A stretch of 35,722 bases of DNA from Baffinella frigidus. Taxonomy: Eukaryota; Cryptophyceae; Cryptomonadales; Baffinellaceae. Location of the stretch: assembly GCA_026770585.1 (NCBI GenBank), contig MU646430.1:455672-491393 (forward strand), in the 5' to 3' direction. This document shows positions 1-9,498 of this stretch, piece by piece (position 1 is the stretch's first letter; each line of letters opens with the position of its first letter). The translations under genes were made by a program, and so were the position numbers. Below the pieces are notes generated by a model. It had not been told where the DNA came from. It worked only from the letters and a program-made list of their open reading frames with translations, and searched no databases.

Positions 1-23
1 GTGTGTGTGAGAGAGAGAGAGAG

Positions 24-64
<41 letters not shown>

Positions 65-78
65 GAGAGAGAGAGAGC
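1..78 (+). repeat. (GA)n microsatellite
   Basis: Mostly GAGA with a few GTGT and GAGC interruptions. Followed by a GC-rich block (78-180) that recurs in diverged form at 396-500. Confidence 0.9.
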
Positions 79-198
79 GCGGGCCGTCCTAGCTAAGGCG
101 TACGCTGCGTTGGAGACGCCTGGGAGCCGCCCGGCTTTTTCGGCGGGCGAGCTGCTGTCCCCCCCTGCGAGCATGTCAGGTGTGTGTATATATATGTA

Positions 199-285
199 GA
201 GAGAGAGAGAGACAGAGAGAGGCAGAGATAGACAGAGAGAGACAGAGACAGACAGACAGAGAGAGACAGAGAGAGACAGAGAAAC

Positions 286-326
<41 letters not shown>

Positions 327-395
327 GAGAGACAGACAGAGGAAGAGAGAGATAGAGGAAGAGGAGAGAGAGATAGAGAGGGAGAGAGAGAGAGA
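199..395 (+). repeat. GA/GACA microsatellite
   Basis: Long run of GAGAGACA and GAGA. An apparent reading frame through it is low-complexity RERERE and not a gene. Confidence 0.9.
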
Positions 396-582
396 GCACG
401 CGCGCGGGGTGCCCTAGCTCGGCCTCGCCCCGCCGCCTGGGCGCCGCTCGGTGTTTTCGGCTGGTGATCTGCCGGGCCCTCCTGCGAGTATCACGGGTGC
501 CCGAAACCTGAAACCTGCAACTCTAGACCCTCCACTCGCAACCGTGAGAAGGCGCCATTAGACCCTGGTCCCCATCTCAGGA

Positions 583-585
583 GCG

Positions 586-622
<37 letters not shown>

Positions 623-641
623 GAGAGAGAGAGAGAGAAAG

Positions 642-678
<37 letters not shown>

Positions 679-702
679 AAGAGCGAGAGAGTGTGTGAGA
701 GA
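583..702 (+). repeat. (GA)n microsatellite
   Basis: GAGAGA with AAAGAA interruptions, followed by a GC-rich block resembling those after the first two arrays. Confidence 0.9.
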
Positions 703-901
703 GAGCGGGACGTCCGAGCTCTGCCTCGCCCCGCAGGGGGCGGGGCGTCCCAGCCTCACGCGGGGTGGGGTGTCTCAGGCTGTTCTCAAGTTGACATGCT
801 GGGTGTGTGGTACACATCCTCAAACCCCCAACGCTCATCAACAGGGGCCCACCTTCCCAGCGCGGGTCGGAGGGGGTCTATGACATCTACCCCCTCTTCC
901 C

Positions 902-1013
902 CCCCTACGGGGCAGAGGCACAGTACCGACAGGGACGGCGCGGGGGGGGGCTGGCGCTCTAACGCCATGCGGAGGATCGACCCGTCCCTGTCGGTACTGT
1001 GCCTCTGCCCCGT
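902..1013. mobile_element. Palindrome with 33-bp arms
   Basis: GGGGCAGAGGCACAGTACCG and its inverse CGGTACTGTGCCTCTGCCCC bracket a GC-rich loop. Part of the right arm is repeated at 1033-1053. Confidence 0.65.
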
Positions 1014-1255
1014 CTACCAGTACTTGGACGTCAGTCGGTACTGTGCCTCTGCCCCTGAGCAACCTGCACCCCTGTCAGGGCTCCCTAGCCTTGCTCCCTA
1101 GCCTTCTGAGAGGCAACTCCTGGGCTACTTGCGACCCGATCCAGACGTGCTCTGTCATTGTATCACTCAACTCAAGGCTAAGTCCAGCTGCTAGACTGGA
1201 CTCTGGCGCAGAGGTGCGCCTGCACCCCGTCAGGGGTGCAGGTTGCACCCTAGCC

Positions 1256-1396
1256 TTATCCGGGGAAACCTATTTTTCTTTCATTTCATGGCAACAAAAA
1301 TTACTGCACAAATGTTTTAATATTACTAATAAGAACGAATTGTGTAGTAGTTTTCGTTGCCATCAAATGAAAGAAAAATAGGTTTCCCCGGATAAA
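1256..1396. mobile_element. Palindromic element with 55-bp arms
   Basis: TTATCCGGGGAAACCTATTT and its inverse at 1377-1396. The inner arms carry GGCAACAAAAATTACTGCAC and its inverse. The loop is AT-rich. Confidence 0.75.
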
Positions 1397-1825
1397 GCCC
1401 CCTGATGTCTATTGTGGGCACCCTGGGCGCAGGTTTTGCGTGCGGGAGGATTTCGAGCCCACGAACCGTGGCACGATCGCTGGCTCTGCCTCACTCGGGT
1501 TGACCGACTATTCTCAAATTGACATGCTGGGTTTGCAGTACACATTCGTCAACTTTTGAGCGGGAACGCGCCCGGGGCCACCAAACTGCTTCGCCCATAT
1601 AGACTGGCTCAGAGCTAGGGTAGGGGGGGGGGTACCAGAGGCGCTCTAGTGCGATGCGGAGGATTGACCCGTCAGGGGTGCAAGTTGCTTTTCTCCTGCA
1701 GGTCCTAAAATACTCCCACCATAGGGTAAAAAATTCCATCATAGGCGAACACCACGCCTTTCCGTAGAAGCGATGCGAGCCTGCGAGGTCCACTTAGTGG
1801 TCACTAAGTGGATAATTTGACCATC

Positions 1826-2135
1826 AAACGCCGAGAATTCTCAGGGCTTATTCAAATACCGATAATTCGCAGGGCTTGGTCAAATGCCGAGAATTCTCAG
1901 GGGTCATTGGCTGCTTTCTGAGATTCTCACCCCCCGGGGGGGGCTGGCGCACGAATGCTATGCGGAGGATCGACCCGTGAGGGGTGCAGGTTGCTTCCCG
2001 AGGAGATCCTGTTCTGGTTTGGAGGGGTTTGTGGCTGGTGGTAAGGCTGGTGTTGAGGTGCACTTAGTGGTCATTTTGACCACCATACCGAGAATTGTCA
2101 ATTTGACCATCAAATACCGAGAATTCTCAGGGGTT
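1826..2135 (+). repeat. Irregular repeats of TCAAATACCGAGAATTCTCAGG
   Basis: The block CCGAGAATTCTCAGGG (itself a palindrome around GAATTC) occurs at about 1829, 1857, 1888 and 2117, with shortened versions between. CACTTAGTGGTCA precedes both clusters. Confidence 0.7.
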
Positions 2136-2416
2136 GTTGGCAGAATTCTGAGATTTCCACCCCCGCATAGCGTTGGAGCGCCAGCCCCCGCGAGTGTTGA
2201 CAGCCAGTCTCGCTACCCTAGGCTCATAACCCGTGTTGATAGTCAAATTCAAATCTCATACCTGTGTTGATCTGATAATCTGTGTTGATAGTCAAATCTC
2301 GCGCGCGGCAGGGGAAGGCAGTGAACCTGCAGACGGACGCGGGCGTACAGGTTCTGAACCTCGTCAGTCCGTTGCAAATGGACCAAGCCAGGCAGCGCCA
2401 GGTGCGAGCCTCGATA

Positions 2417-2730
2417 GAAATTCAGTACCAGGAGTTTCTCAAAAGTGGACAAAATGGCTCCAATTTCCCCATTTTCCCATTTTCCGGTGGCCAACTTCTC
2501 TGCACAGCGCTCTACCCTCCACCAGCAACCCGTAGCAGCTTTTACCGGATCCTCCCAAGGTTTTCGGGTATTTGAAATTCAGTACCAGGAGTTTCTCAAA
2601 AGTGGACAAAATGGCTCCAATTTCCCAATTTTCCCATTTTCCGGTGGCCAACTTCTCTGCACAGCGCTCTACCCTCCACCAGCAACCCGTAGCAGCTTTT
2701 ACCGGATCCTCCCAAGGTTTTCGGGTATTT
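2417..2730 (+). repeat. Perfect 157-bp tandem duplication
   Basis: GAAATTCAGTACCAGGAGTT starts at 2417 and 2574, and the two units differ at only one base that I can see (CCAATTTCCCCATT against CCAATTTCCCAATT). Each unit resembles one arm of the palindrome at 3602. Confidence 0.9.
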
Positions 2731-3057
2731 GATTTTTTTTTAATCTTTCCTATGACCCTACGGTAGGAAACCCTAGGGACCTCGAATTGCTGACGGGAGA
2801 TACCGATAAGATCTCATCGGTTTGGCTGAAAATTACTACAGTACCCGACCCGGTTATTTTTGTTGTTCTCATAGATCGAAATTTCTCGCAGTTCACACCA
2901 CACTGTCTCCCCTCCGGCCCCCATTCTCATCTTTCTCCAACTAGACACCCCCCGGGACCCTACAGACCCAGGTCGAAAATTGCGTCAAACCGAGTTGTTC
3001 CTCTCAGCTCTCTGGTGCATGCGAGCCGTTCTACTCGAGGCTGGGAAGAGGGGGTAT

Positions 3058-3122
3058 TTTAAATGTGGGGTTGTTAAATTTTGTACCAGTCACGGGCAAG
3101 GTTGGTCACGTAGCTGGGGGAA
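3058..3122 (+). repeat. Dispersed repeat, copy 1
   Basis: TTTAAATGTGGGGTTGTTAAATTTTGTACCAGTCACGGGC...GGTCACGTAGCTGGGGGAA recurs at 13226-13290 with few changes, and its start recurs at 13020. TTGTACCAG is common to many elements in the window. Confidence 0.7.
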
Positions 3123-3135
3123 TATGCGAGCCGGT

Positions 3136-3297
3136 CCACACAGCGGGCTACGACGGGATTTTCGGCCCATTTCGGGCCGAGTTTCCGTTACCTTATCCGT
3201 AGGAACCCCCCTATGCCCCTACGGCTTGCCTACCGTAGAGTCGTAGGTCTTAACGCTTAAGGGTTATTCTGAAATCCCTTCGAAGTCCGCTGTGTGG
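3136..3297. mobile_element. Family B palindromic element
   Basis: Ends CCACACAGCGGGCTACGA and TCGAAGTCCGCTGTGTGG, with inner GGGATTTTCGG...AAATCCC and a CCTACGG...CCGTAG core. No ORF. Confidence 0.75.
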
Positions 3298-3601
3298 AGT
3301 TCCTCTCGGAACCGTCAGATCAGTTTTGGTCGTCAAGCGATGTCACTCGTGTCAAGTGTGGTGTCCTGGCCCAGGTTGCGGGTGTGTAGACTGCTGATTG
3401 TTATCCCAGGCTCATAACCGTGATGGCTGTGTGCGTGGCAGGGTGCCTCTGGTGGGCAGGGGTCGGGGCAGCGAGCCGCGGTACACCCCGCCAGCCTCTC
3501 TCTCTTTTTCTCTCTCTCTCTCTCTATCTCTCTCTCTCCCTCTCCCACCTCACCCACCAGCCCTCACAGGTCGCTCAAAACCTTATTCGGTTTGGTCGTT
3601 G

Positions 3602-3788
3602 TAGAGCGCTGCGCAGAGAAGTTGGCCACCGGAAAATGGGAAAACTGGGAAATTGGAGCCGTTGATGTCCACTTTTGAGAAATTCATGGTACTGAATTTC
3701 TCAAAAGTTGAGAAAATGGCTCCAATTTCACAATTTCCCATTATTCTGTTATTTCCCGTGGCCAACTTCTCTGCACAGCGCTCTACCA
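3602..3788. mobile_element. Palindromic element, family of the 157-bp duplication
   Basis: GTAGAGCGCTGCGCAGAGAA and its inverse TTCTCTGCACAGCGCTCTAC, with arms of about 90 bp (GGCCACCGGAAAATGGG and inverse inside). Followed by CAGTACTTGGACGTCAG, also found at 1018. Confidence 0.8.
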
Positions 3789-4028
3789 GTACTTGGACGT
3801 CAGAATCCGACTTTCCGCGCCAGGGCACAAGTTCCTTTTTCACACACACTCGTTCGCAAATCCTGGTACAAATTCCTTTTAAAAAACATTATACCCGCGG
3901 CAAAGAGCTCCAATTCCCATCACTTTTGGCGTGTTTCTTGGGTAGAATCAACTTTACACGAACGAAATATCATTTTACTACACGATCTCGACAATTGAAC
4001 TTCTGACCTGGCGCGGTACTACAGCGGT

Positions 4029-4120
4029 AGCTGGTACCTCGCTCAGAAGAAAGCGCCACCCCCTAGGACGGCCGCAGGGTCGTAGGAGGAGTCGCTTTCT
4101 TACAGGCGAGGTACCCCTTG
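4029..4120. mobile_element. Diverged family A palindrome
   Basis: GGTACCTCGCTCAGAAGAAA and, inverted, TTTCTTACAGGCGAGGTACC bracket a short CCCTAGGACGGCC core. A decayed relative of the 4780 element. Confidence 0.6.
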
Positions 4121-4126
4121 AGTCAA

Positions 4127-4481
4127 CGCACGATTCTCTCGGAAGCAGTGTCCACAACCGGCAGGGTTTAAAGTATTGGTCCCTGAATCCAGGCCCGGAA
4201 TCCGGACCGGGGCTTTGAAAATGTTCCGAGCTCACTCGAGAGCGGTCTCGGCTTGTCTCAGTTTCTCTGGGTTACGTTCAACGCACCGTTCTCTCTGAAG
4301 CTGCGTCCCCACCCGGGCTGGCATCACCGCACGGTTCGCTCTCAGGCGTTGCCCCCAACCGGAGTGTGTTGTCTCTGAAGGACAAGTCGAGGTCGATTTT
4401 CGGCCTTGGCTTTTGATCTCGTGCCAAACTCGCTCGGCAGCGGCCAACGCTCGGTTCTCTCTGAAGGGGTGTCTCCCACCG
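4127..4481 (+). repeat. Irregular repeats of a ~38-bp block
   Basis: AACGCACSGTTCTCTCTGAAG followed by GTGTCCCCACCGG occurs near 4127, 4277, 4325 and 4444 at uneven spacing. Confidence 0.6.
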
Positions 4482-4536
4482 GTTTCGCAGGAAGGCTATG
4501 GCTTCGTGATGATGTGAGATGGGCCAAGGATTGCTA

Positions 4537-4764
4537 CAGGACTACCTCGCTCATGCGAAAACGCCTACCCCTTAGGACAACCATAGGGCCCTAGGCATAG
4601 GGCTACTATCCCTTAAGTGGCCAGTAGGCTTATACGCCCTACCGTAGGGCCCTAGGACCAGCCTAGGACCTCAGGCCCCCAAATGCCCCCAAATTTGGAG
4701 GCCTGGCCACTTAAGGGATAGGGTTTTAGGGAAGGGGCGTTTTCTTATGAGCGAGGTACCCCTG
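4537..4764. mobile_element. Family A palindrome, long form (228 bp)
   Basis: The ends CAGGACTACCTCGCTCAT and ATGAGCGAGGTACCCCTG are inverted repeats, flanked by TA on both sides. The centre holds a second palindrome (CTATCCCTTAAGTGGCCA and its inverse). No ORF. Confidence 0.7.
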
Positions 4765-4779
4765 TACCGGCGTGTCGTA

Positions 4780-4896
4780 CAGGGGTACCTCGCTCATAAG
4801 AAACCGCCACCCCCTAGGACCCTACAGTAGGACCATGCCTAGGGCCCTGTGGTGGTCCCAGGGGGGTGGGCGTTTCTTATGAGCGAGGTACCCCTG
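4780..4896. mobile_element. Family A palindromic MITE
   Basis: 117 bp with ends CAGGGGTACCTCGCTCATAA and its inverse, TA on each side, and a core of CCTAGGACCCTACAGTAGG. TA target duplication and CAGG ends suggest Tc1/mariner-type mobilisation (inference). It lies 15 bp from the previous element. Confidence 0.75.
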
Positions 4897-4944
4897 TACT
4901 GCCCGGTGTATGGAAGCGAGTGCGCGGTGATAAGAACGGAGCGT

Positions 4945-5165
4945 GTAATGAAGTGAGTGCGCATTGGTGAGAAGAGGAAGCGCTTTATGTTTTACGGGAC
5001 AGTCAAAATCCGGGATAGTCAAAACCCGTAAAGGGTTTTACGGATTTTACAAGAGTTCAAAGTGGTCGACATTCAGTTGCCTTCTACTTTCTCTAGTGAC
5101 CAGGCTTGACGATCCAGGAAAGCTGAAGTGAGTGCGCGTTGGTGAGACGAGGAAGCGCGACTGCG
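4945..5165 (+). repeat. Repeated GAAGTGAGTGCGCRTTGGTGAG block
   Basis: The block with GAGGAAGCGC following occurs at 4950 and 5125, with shorter pieces at 4914 and 5260. Confidence 0.6.
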
Positions 5166-5402
5166 ATGGTCACTCAATTAAAAGGTCCTACAATAAAAGA
5201 AGCCGCAGAGGCGCACGTTGCATGCACGGAGCGCTTGCTTGATCGAACTAGGTACTGAGAGGAAGCGGGACGTGAAGTGACTTGCGCTGTCAGCGCTTCA
5301 TCTTTTACTGGTTAACCCGTAAGTGGCCGGGGGGTCAAAGTTGACCCCCGACAGGTCCTATGCAGGTCCTAGGGCCTTACAGTAGGGCGTATGAGCCTGC
5401 TG

Positions 5403-5530
5403 AGGGAGGGTGAAGGGGAGGCGAAACTCCCTGTCGGACGTCATGCAGAGAGGAGGGGTGTGGTGAAAGGATGAAGGAAATGAAGGGAAGGGAACAACAC
5501 GTGAGAAAAGAGACGCTCGATTGATGCCCA
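5403..5530 (+). repeat. Dispersed 125-bp duplicate, copy 1
   Basis: GAGGGAGGGTGAAGGGGAGG through AGAAAAGAGACGCTCGATTGATGCCCAC matches 9172-9302 with few changes. Confidence 0.8.
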
Positions 5531-6518
5531 CTTTTTGTCACAACAACAACAAATAGCGCGATGTCAAGGTGTCAATCTCGAAAGTTGACACCTGCTGAGC
5601 TTGGAGTTCCCCGCTAGACTGGGAACTCCGAGTCCAGAGCAAATGGCTCCAATTCCTCCCTGTGTGGGCGAAACGGCAGGGGTGGATCCGGGTCCCTAAA
5701 TCTGGGCGGATCCGAATTAGGATCTGCAGCTTCAATGTTCACAGTCTCTTGAGCAGTGGTGACGAGCCGCTGCACCACGTTGGAAGGACTGTAGCAAGCT
5801 GACAGCAGGCTAGTGGAGAGTTGGCCACTCATGAAATCCACTAGCTTGACACGCGACTTCGGCGCTCTATTTGTTTGATAAAGGAGGAATGGTGACTAAA
5901 CGGAGGAATCTGGGTAAATCCTTTTGTAAAGGTGACCCAGGGCGTACCTGGGAATATTCTGATAGATAAACATGACCCTCTCAGGCCACAATATGTTTTT
6001 ACAACATCGCACTCTGCTTACATACCTCAAATGCCCGGATCTCGAATTGGGACGAATGATGGACTCTGACGGCAAGTTTGCGGACTCCCAGGGACCTGAT
6101 AACATGCACGGACCCGTAAACTGATAGGTTTCGGCCAAATCCGGGCTCACATCCACTTTTCTGAGTCTTGAGAGCAGGTTATGAGACACGAGGCCGATTT
6201 GGGACTGTTTCAGGGTCAAGTGTTAGTCTGATCGACTTGAAACTTCGCGCAAACGACGCGGAAGGGGCCAATTACTCTAAATTCAACTTTTCAAATCCCT
6301 TGCTAGGGGAGTCGCGACCCTCTTGTAAGGGAGTCATGACCCCATTATATGGGGATTGCGACTCCCTTACAACCCCCTGAGCAAGGGGGCTGTGACTTCT
6401 GATACAAACCCCTTCAACAAGCAGGTCTTTGCGCGTCGTTTGCGCTAATCAGATCCAAAAAGTAGCACAAACTCGAGGCAGGAGACCCGAAACAGTGACA
6501 TTGAGGCACTTGGAATTT
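5531..6518. other. No gene seen
   Basis: I see no splice-bounded coding segment. There is a short stretch of irregular GGGAGTCGCGACTCC-type repeats at 6295-6410. Minus-strand open frames here lack domain similarity and look like chance. Confidence 0.5.
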
Positions 6519-6634
6519 CTTTAGGTCCTTTAGGTTCTTCGAGCTCCCAACATGGGCGGACACCGGAACTGGTTCTGCAGAAAAGCCATGCTTCCTTTCG
6601 GATCACATTCAGGCCCCCCGGTGCAGAGGATCGC
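6519..6634 (-). repeat. Third copy of the 7619/8866 repeat arm
   Basis: TTTAGGTCCTTTAGGTTCTT...CTGCAGAAAAGCCATGC...CGGTGCAGAGGATCG matches the left arm at 7619-7792. On the minus strand it reads LNVIRKEAWLFCRTSSGVRP, similar at protein level to the other two arms. Confidence 0.5.
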
Positions 6635-6799
6635 GGCAGAAACCGGCTAAAGGGTATCCTCATCGGGTGTGTGAAGGTATACAAAAAGTTCCCATACTCA
6701 CACACACACCAGGATAAAACAAGTCGGCTGAAGGCCCATAATGGTATCCCATCGTTCAGCTCATAGGAGCTCCAACCACGGATACCTCAGATGTCAAAC

Positions 6800-7095
6800 C
6801 AAGAAAAATGTAGAGGTTTCCCCCAGTGTACGGAAGTCAGCGAGCGAGAGAGTGAGAGAGGTGGATGTGTAGGGGTTTCCCCAAGGCTGTGCAGAATGTA
6901 GCTGTGCAAAGACACATGGGCAGCGGCTCGTCTCCGTTAGGGTCAACCTAGGTACAGCTACTCTTAGCGATTCCTTTAGGGCCTCCACCTACAGTTGCGC
7001 GGCAGCAATGTACGGAAGTCAGCAAAGTTAAGGGGGACAGAAAGGTGGATGTGCTGAGGTTTCTTCCAATGTATGGAAGTCAGCAACGTTAAGGG
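6800..7095 (+). repeat. Degenerate tandem repeats
   Basis: TGTAYGGAAGTCAGCAA...GGTGGATGTG...AGGTTTCYYCCAATG occurs about three times (6828, 7010, 7070). No coding signal. Confidence 0.55.
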
Positions 7096-7099
7096 GAAT

Positions 7100-7618
7100 C
7101 CAAGCGTCAGAAGATAACAACAGTAAAACAACAAAATAACTCAAGGTGTTAGAGCATCAATGCAGCAAATCGAGCCCCCTCGTCCTTTTCAATTAAGTCC
7201 CCTTAATTCTCCCATCGTCCACCTCATCTTCTCGGCTCCGCTAGAGTTTCCCCTCCTTACAACTACTCGACGTCCGGCCCTCTTTTTCTCTGCCCCACCC
7301 CCCCTTCCCCAGGCGTCTGAAAGGACCTAAAAGATGTTGTTGTTCTTTATTTGGCCCCTTCTCCCATTATTCTTTATCACAGTCGTTAGGTCCTTTTTCT
7401 GTGTTCATGAGATCCTTGAGTCTTCTTCTGCTTCTGAAATCGATTGTAAGCTGCTGGGTGGGTTTTATGTTGTGTTTTTATTGTAGTCTTAAAGTTCGAT
7501 GGACATGGTTGCGGTTGAGCGACGCACAAGTCAGAATAGTGATCCCCAAATAGTGATCCCCAAAGGTCCAGCATTTGTTACAGAATTCCCAGGGGTGTGG
7601 GGAGCTGGGTCTTTTCAG
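7100..7618. other. No gene seen
   Basis: Mixed-composition unique sequence without convincing open frames, splice-bounded exons or repeats, except AATAGTGATCCCCAAA repeated directly at 7536-7565. Confidence 0.5.
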
Positions 7619-8044
7619 GGGGTCCTTTAGGTCCTTTAGGTTTTAATTTCGCCCAACATATGCCAACGACACGCCCTTCCGTAGAAAGGACTGCAGAGAA
7701 AGCATTTTTGCTTTCGGATTGCGTTTAGCTCTCCAGTGCAGAGGCTCGTGAGGAGGGGATACAGGGTGGTTCTCTTGGGGTGCTTTGAGTTAGACCAAGG
7801 TTGTTGGGTTGAGCTGCGGTTTTGGACATTTCTGGGATTTGGGGGGCTCAAAATGACGTTATTTTTGTGGTCGGAGTTCCCAACGGCATTTTGCAACGGG
7901 ATCTGGAGGCGGGATCCAGAGGGGAACGCACCACGCGCGTGACAGGTACGTTGAGCACCCCCGGCAGCGCGACCGAACAGCGGTGTCCTCAGGTGAGTGA
8001 TCCTGCCACTATTTTGAGCGGAAACCTCGTGCAGCTCCCAGCTC

Positions 8045-8254
8045 ATGAGCGCGGAAGCGCTGGCCCTGCGCCACCACAACCCCACCTTAGACAACACCCT
8101 CCGCGTCCTTCTGCCCCGCGGAACGCTGCAGGGTGACCCGCTAACGCCGCTGTTCTTCCGCTTGATTGCCTCCTGGACTGACCTGGGCACTGAGGCACGC
8201 AAACCCCCACGGCCCCTTCGCAGGTGGATAGCTCTCCCCATGCAAAACACATGA
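8045..8254 (+). pseudogene. Reverse-transcriptase remnant (non-LTR-like)
   Basis: An open stretch reads LPRGTLQGDPLTPLFFRLI at residues 23-41, matching the RT motif RGxxQGDPLSPLLFxL that precedes the catalytic YxDD block of LINE-type reverse transcriptases. Neither the YxDD block nor the upstream fingers domain is in this frame, so it is a fragment. Its GC-rich codons differ from the flanking AT-richer DNA. It sits inside the inverted-repeat segment 7619-9034. Confidence 0.5.
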
Positions 8255-8264
8255 CACACATTGC

Positions 8265-8545
8265 TCGTTGGGACTGACCAGTGATGGTTGACGCGTGGGG
8301 GCTGACGCGTCGGGAATGACCCGTGAGGGCTGGCGAGCACACACGATTTTCCCTGCGCTAACCCGTCACACTCTGCCGGAAGGCCAATCGGCGGGGACTG
8401 ACGCGCGTGGGTGTTGACGCGCGTGGGTGCTGACGTGTGTGACGTGCGTGGGGGATAACGGGGGAGGGTCTTGACGCGCCTGAGTGCTGCTACGCGTTAA
8501 TGCTAATGCGGGTGAGCGCTGTTGCAGTGCCAACGCGGGTGGACT
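8265..8545 (+). repeat. GTGTTGACGCGCGTGGG-type minisatellite
   Basis: Irregular repeats of CTGACGCGTG/TTGACGCGCGTGGG, 12-17 bp, best between 8398 and 8450. Confidence 0.65.
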
Positions 8546-9171
8546 GAAGCGGGAGGATGCTAACGTGTTTGGGGTGGGTGTTAATGCCTGTCTTAGTGAT
8601 TTTCTGTTGTTGTTTCTGACGCTTGGATTGCCCTGAATTTCGCTGACTTCCGTACGTTAATCCCAACAATCCCACATTCAACTCCTTTCATCTTTGGTGA
8701 CCATCTTTGGTATCCAACTGATTTCACCTCACACCCCCACACAATCCCTTTCACCTTGTGGGGTATTCGTGATTGAAGCTCTTAAACTTCAACCATGGGA
8801 TACCATGAGCCTCAAAGGAGGCTGACTTGGGTTCGGTGCGTGCGCGAGTGAGATATCCTCTGGATCAACTCAAACACCCCAACAGAGCCACCCTGTATCC
8901 CCTCTTCACGAGCCTCTGCATTGGAGAGCGAAACGCGATCCGAAAGCAAAAATGCTTTCTCTGCAGATCCCTTCTACGGAACGGCGTGTCGTTGGGCTAT
9001 TGGGAGAAATTAAAACCTAAAGGACCTAAAGGATCTCCTGAGATGGCGAATGTTGGGAGTTGTGGGTCTGGGTCAGCGAGGCGGCGCGGCGTTGGCGCTG
9101 CTCTGCGCGTCGCCAGTCCACCGTACCCCCAGGCAGGCCCAGGTATGAGCCCATCTCAAGGATTATGGGAG

Positions 9172-9302
9172 AGGGAGGGTGAAGGGGAGGCGAAACTCCC
9201 CGTCTGGCGTCATGCAGAGAGGAGGGGTGTGGTGAACGGATGAAGGAAATGAAGGGGAGAGAACAGCGCGTGAGAAAAGAGACGCTCGATTGATGCCCAC
9301 CA
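9172..9302 (+). repeat. Dispersed 125-bp duplicate, copy 2
   Basis: Same block as 5403-5530. This copy lies 120 bases beyond the stop codon of the K+ channel gene, where its 3' UTR would be. Confidence 0.8.
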
Positions 9303-9420
9303 CCGCTCTGACAACCAGAGCCCGGGAGCGCGCAGTCTACGGTAGCAAGCATCTCTCAAGGATTATGGGAGAGCCATTTATTACTACCACCACGGCCGCC
9401 ATGCATACATGTAGTCGATC

Positions 9421-9498
9421 CTACAAACTGAAGAGCGTGAAGCCAATCAGCCCCGCGACCTCCTCGTTCTGCCCGGGTGGCGGTTTCTTCGGCGGGGC
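9421..9498 (-). CDS. Exon 24: last exon with stop codon
   Basis: 78 nt, phase 0, encoding APPKKPPPGQNEEVAGLIGF then TLFSL and TAG. Acceptor GTGAAGCAG|GCCC. Pro/Lys-rich like the tail of exon 23 and using the same G/C-ending codons. It could instead be the last exon of something else, but its strand, phase and position fit. Confidence 0.6.
   Translation of the reverse strand, partial: APPKKPPPGQNEEVAGLIGFTLFSL

Larger units (their letters stand above)
7619..9034. mobile_element. 1.4-kb segment with ~170-bp inverted repeats
   Basis: 7619-7792 and 8866-9034 are diverged inverted repeats (CCTAAAGGACCTAAAGGATC outward; AAGCAAAAATGCTTTCTCTG inside). The interior holds a reverse-transcriptase remnant on + and GC-rich sequence. 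Translated from either end the arms read similarly (NAIRKQKCFLC). It could be a remnant transposon or an inverted duplication. No complete transposase or RT is visible. Confidence 0.5.

Noticed and set aside
180-467. Open frame rich in Arg/Glu
   Set aside because: It is a translation of a GA/GACA microsatellite; no splice or domain signal.
5896-6219. 107-codon open frame on -
   Set aside because: No motif or family resemblance and no splice context; not distinguishable from chance.
7636-8340. 234-codon open frame on -
   Set aside because: Antisense to the RT-like fragment and crosses a repeat arm. No domain recognised and composition is uneven, so it is likely chance in GC-rich DNA.
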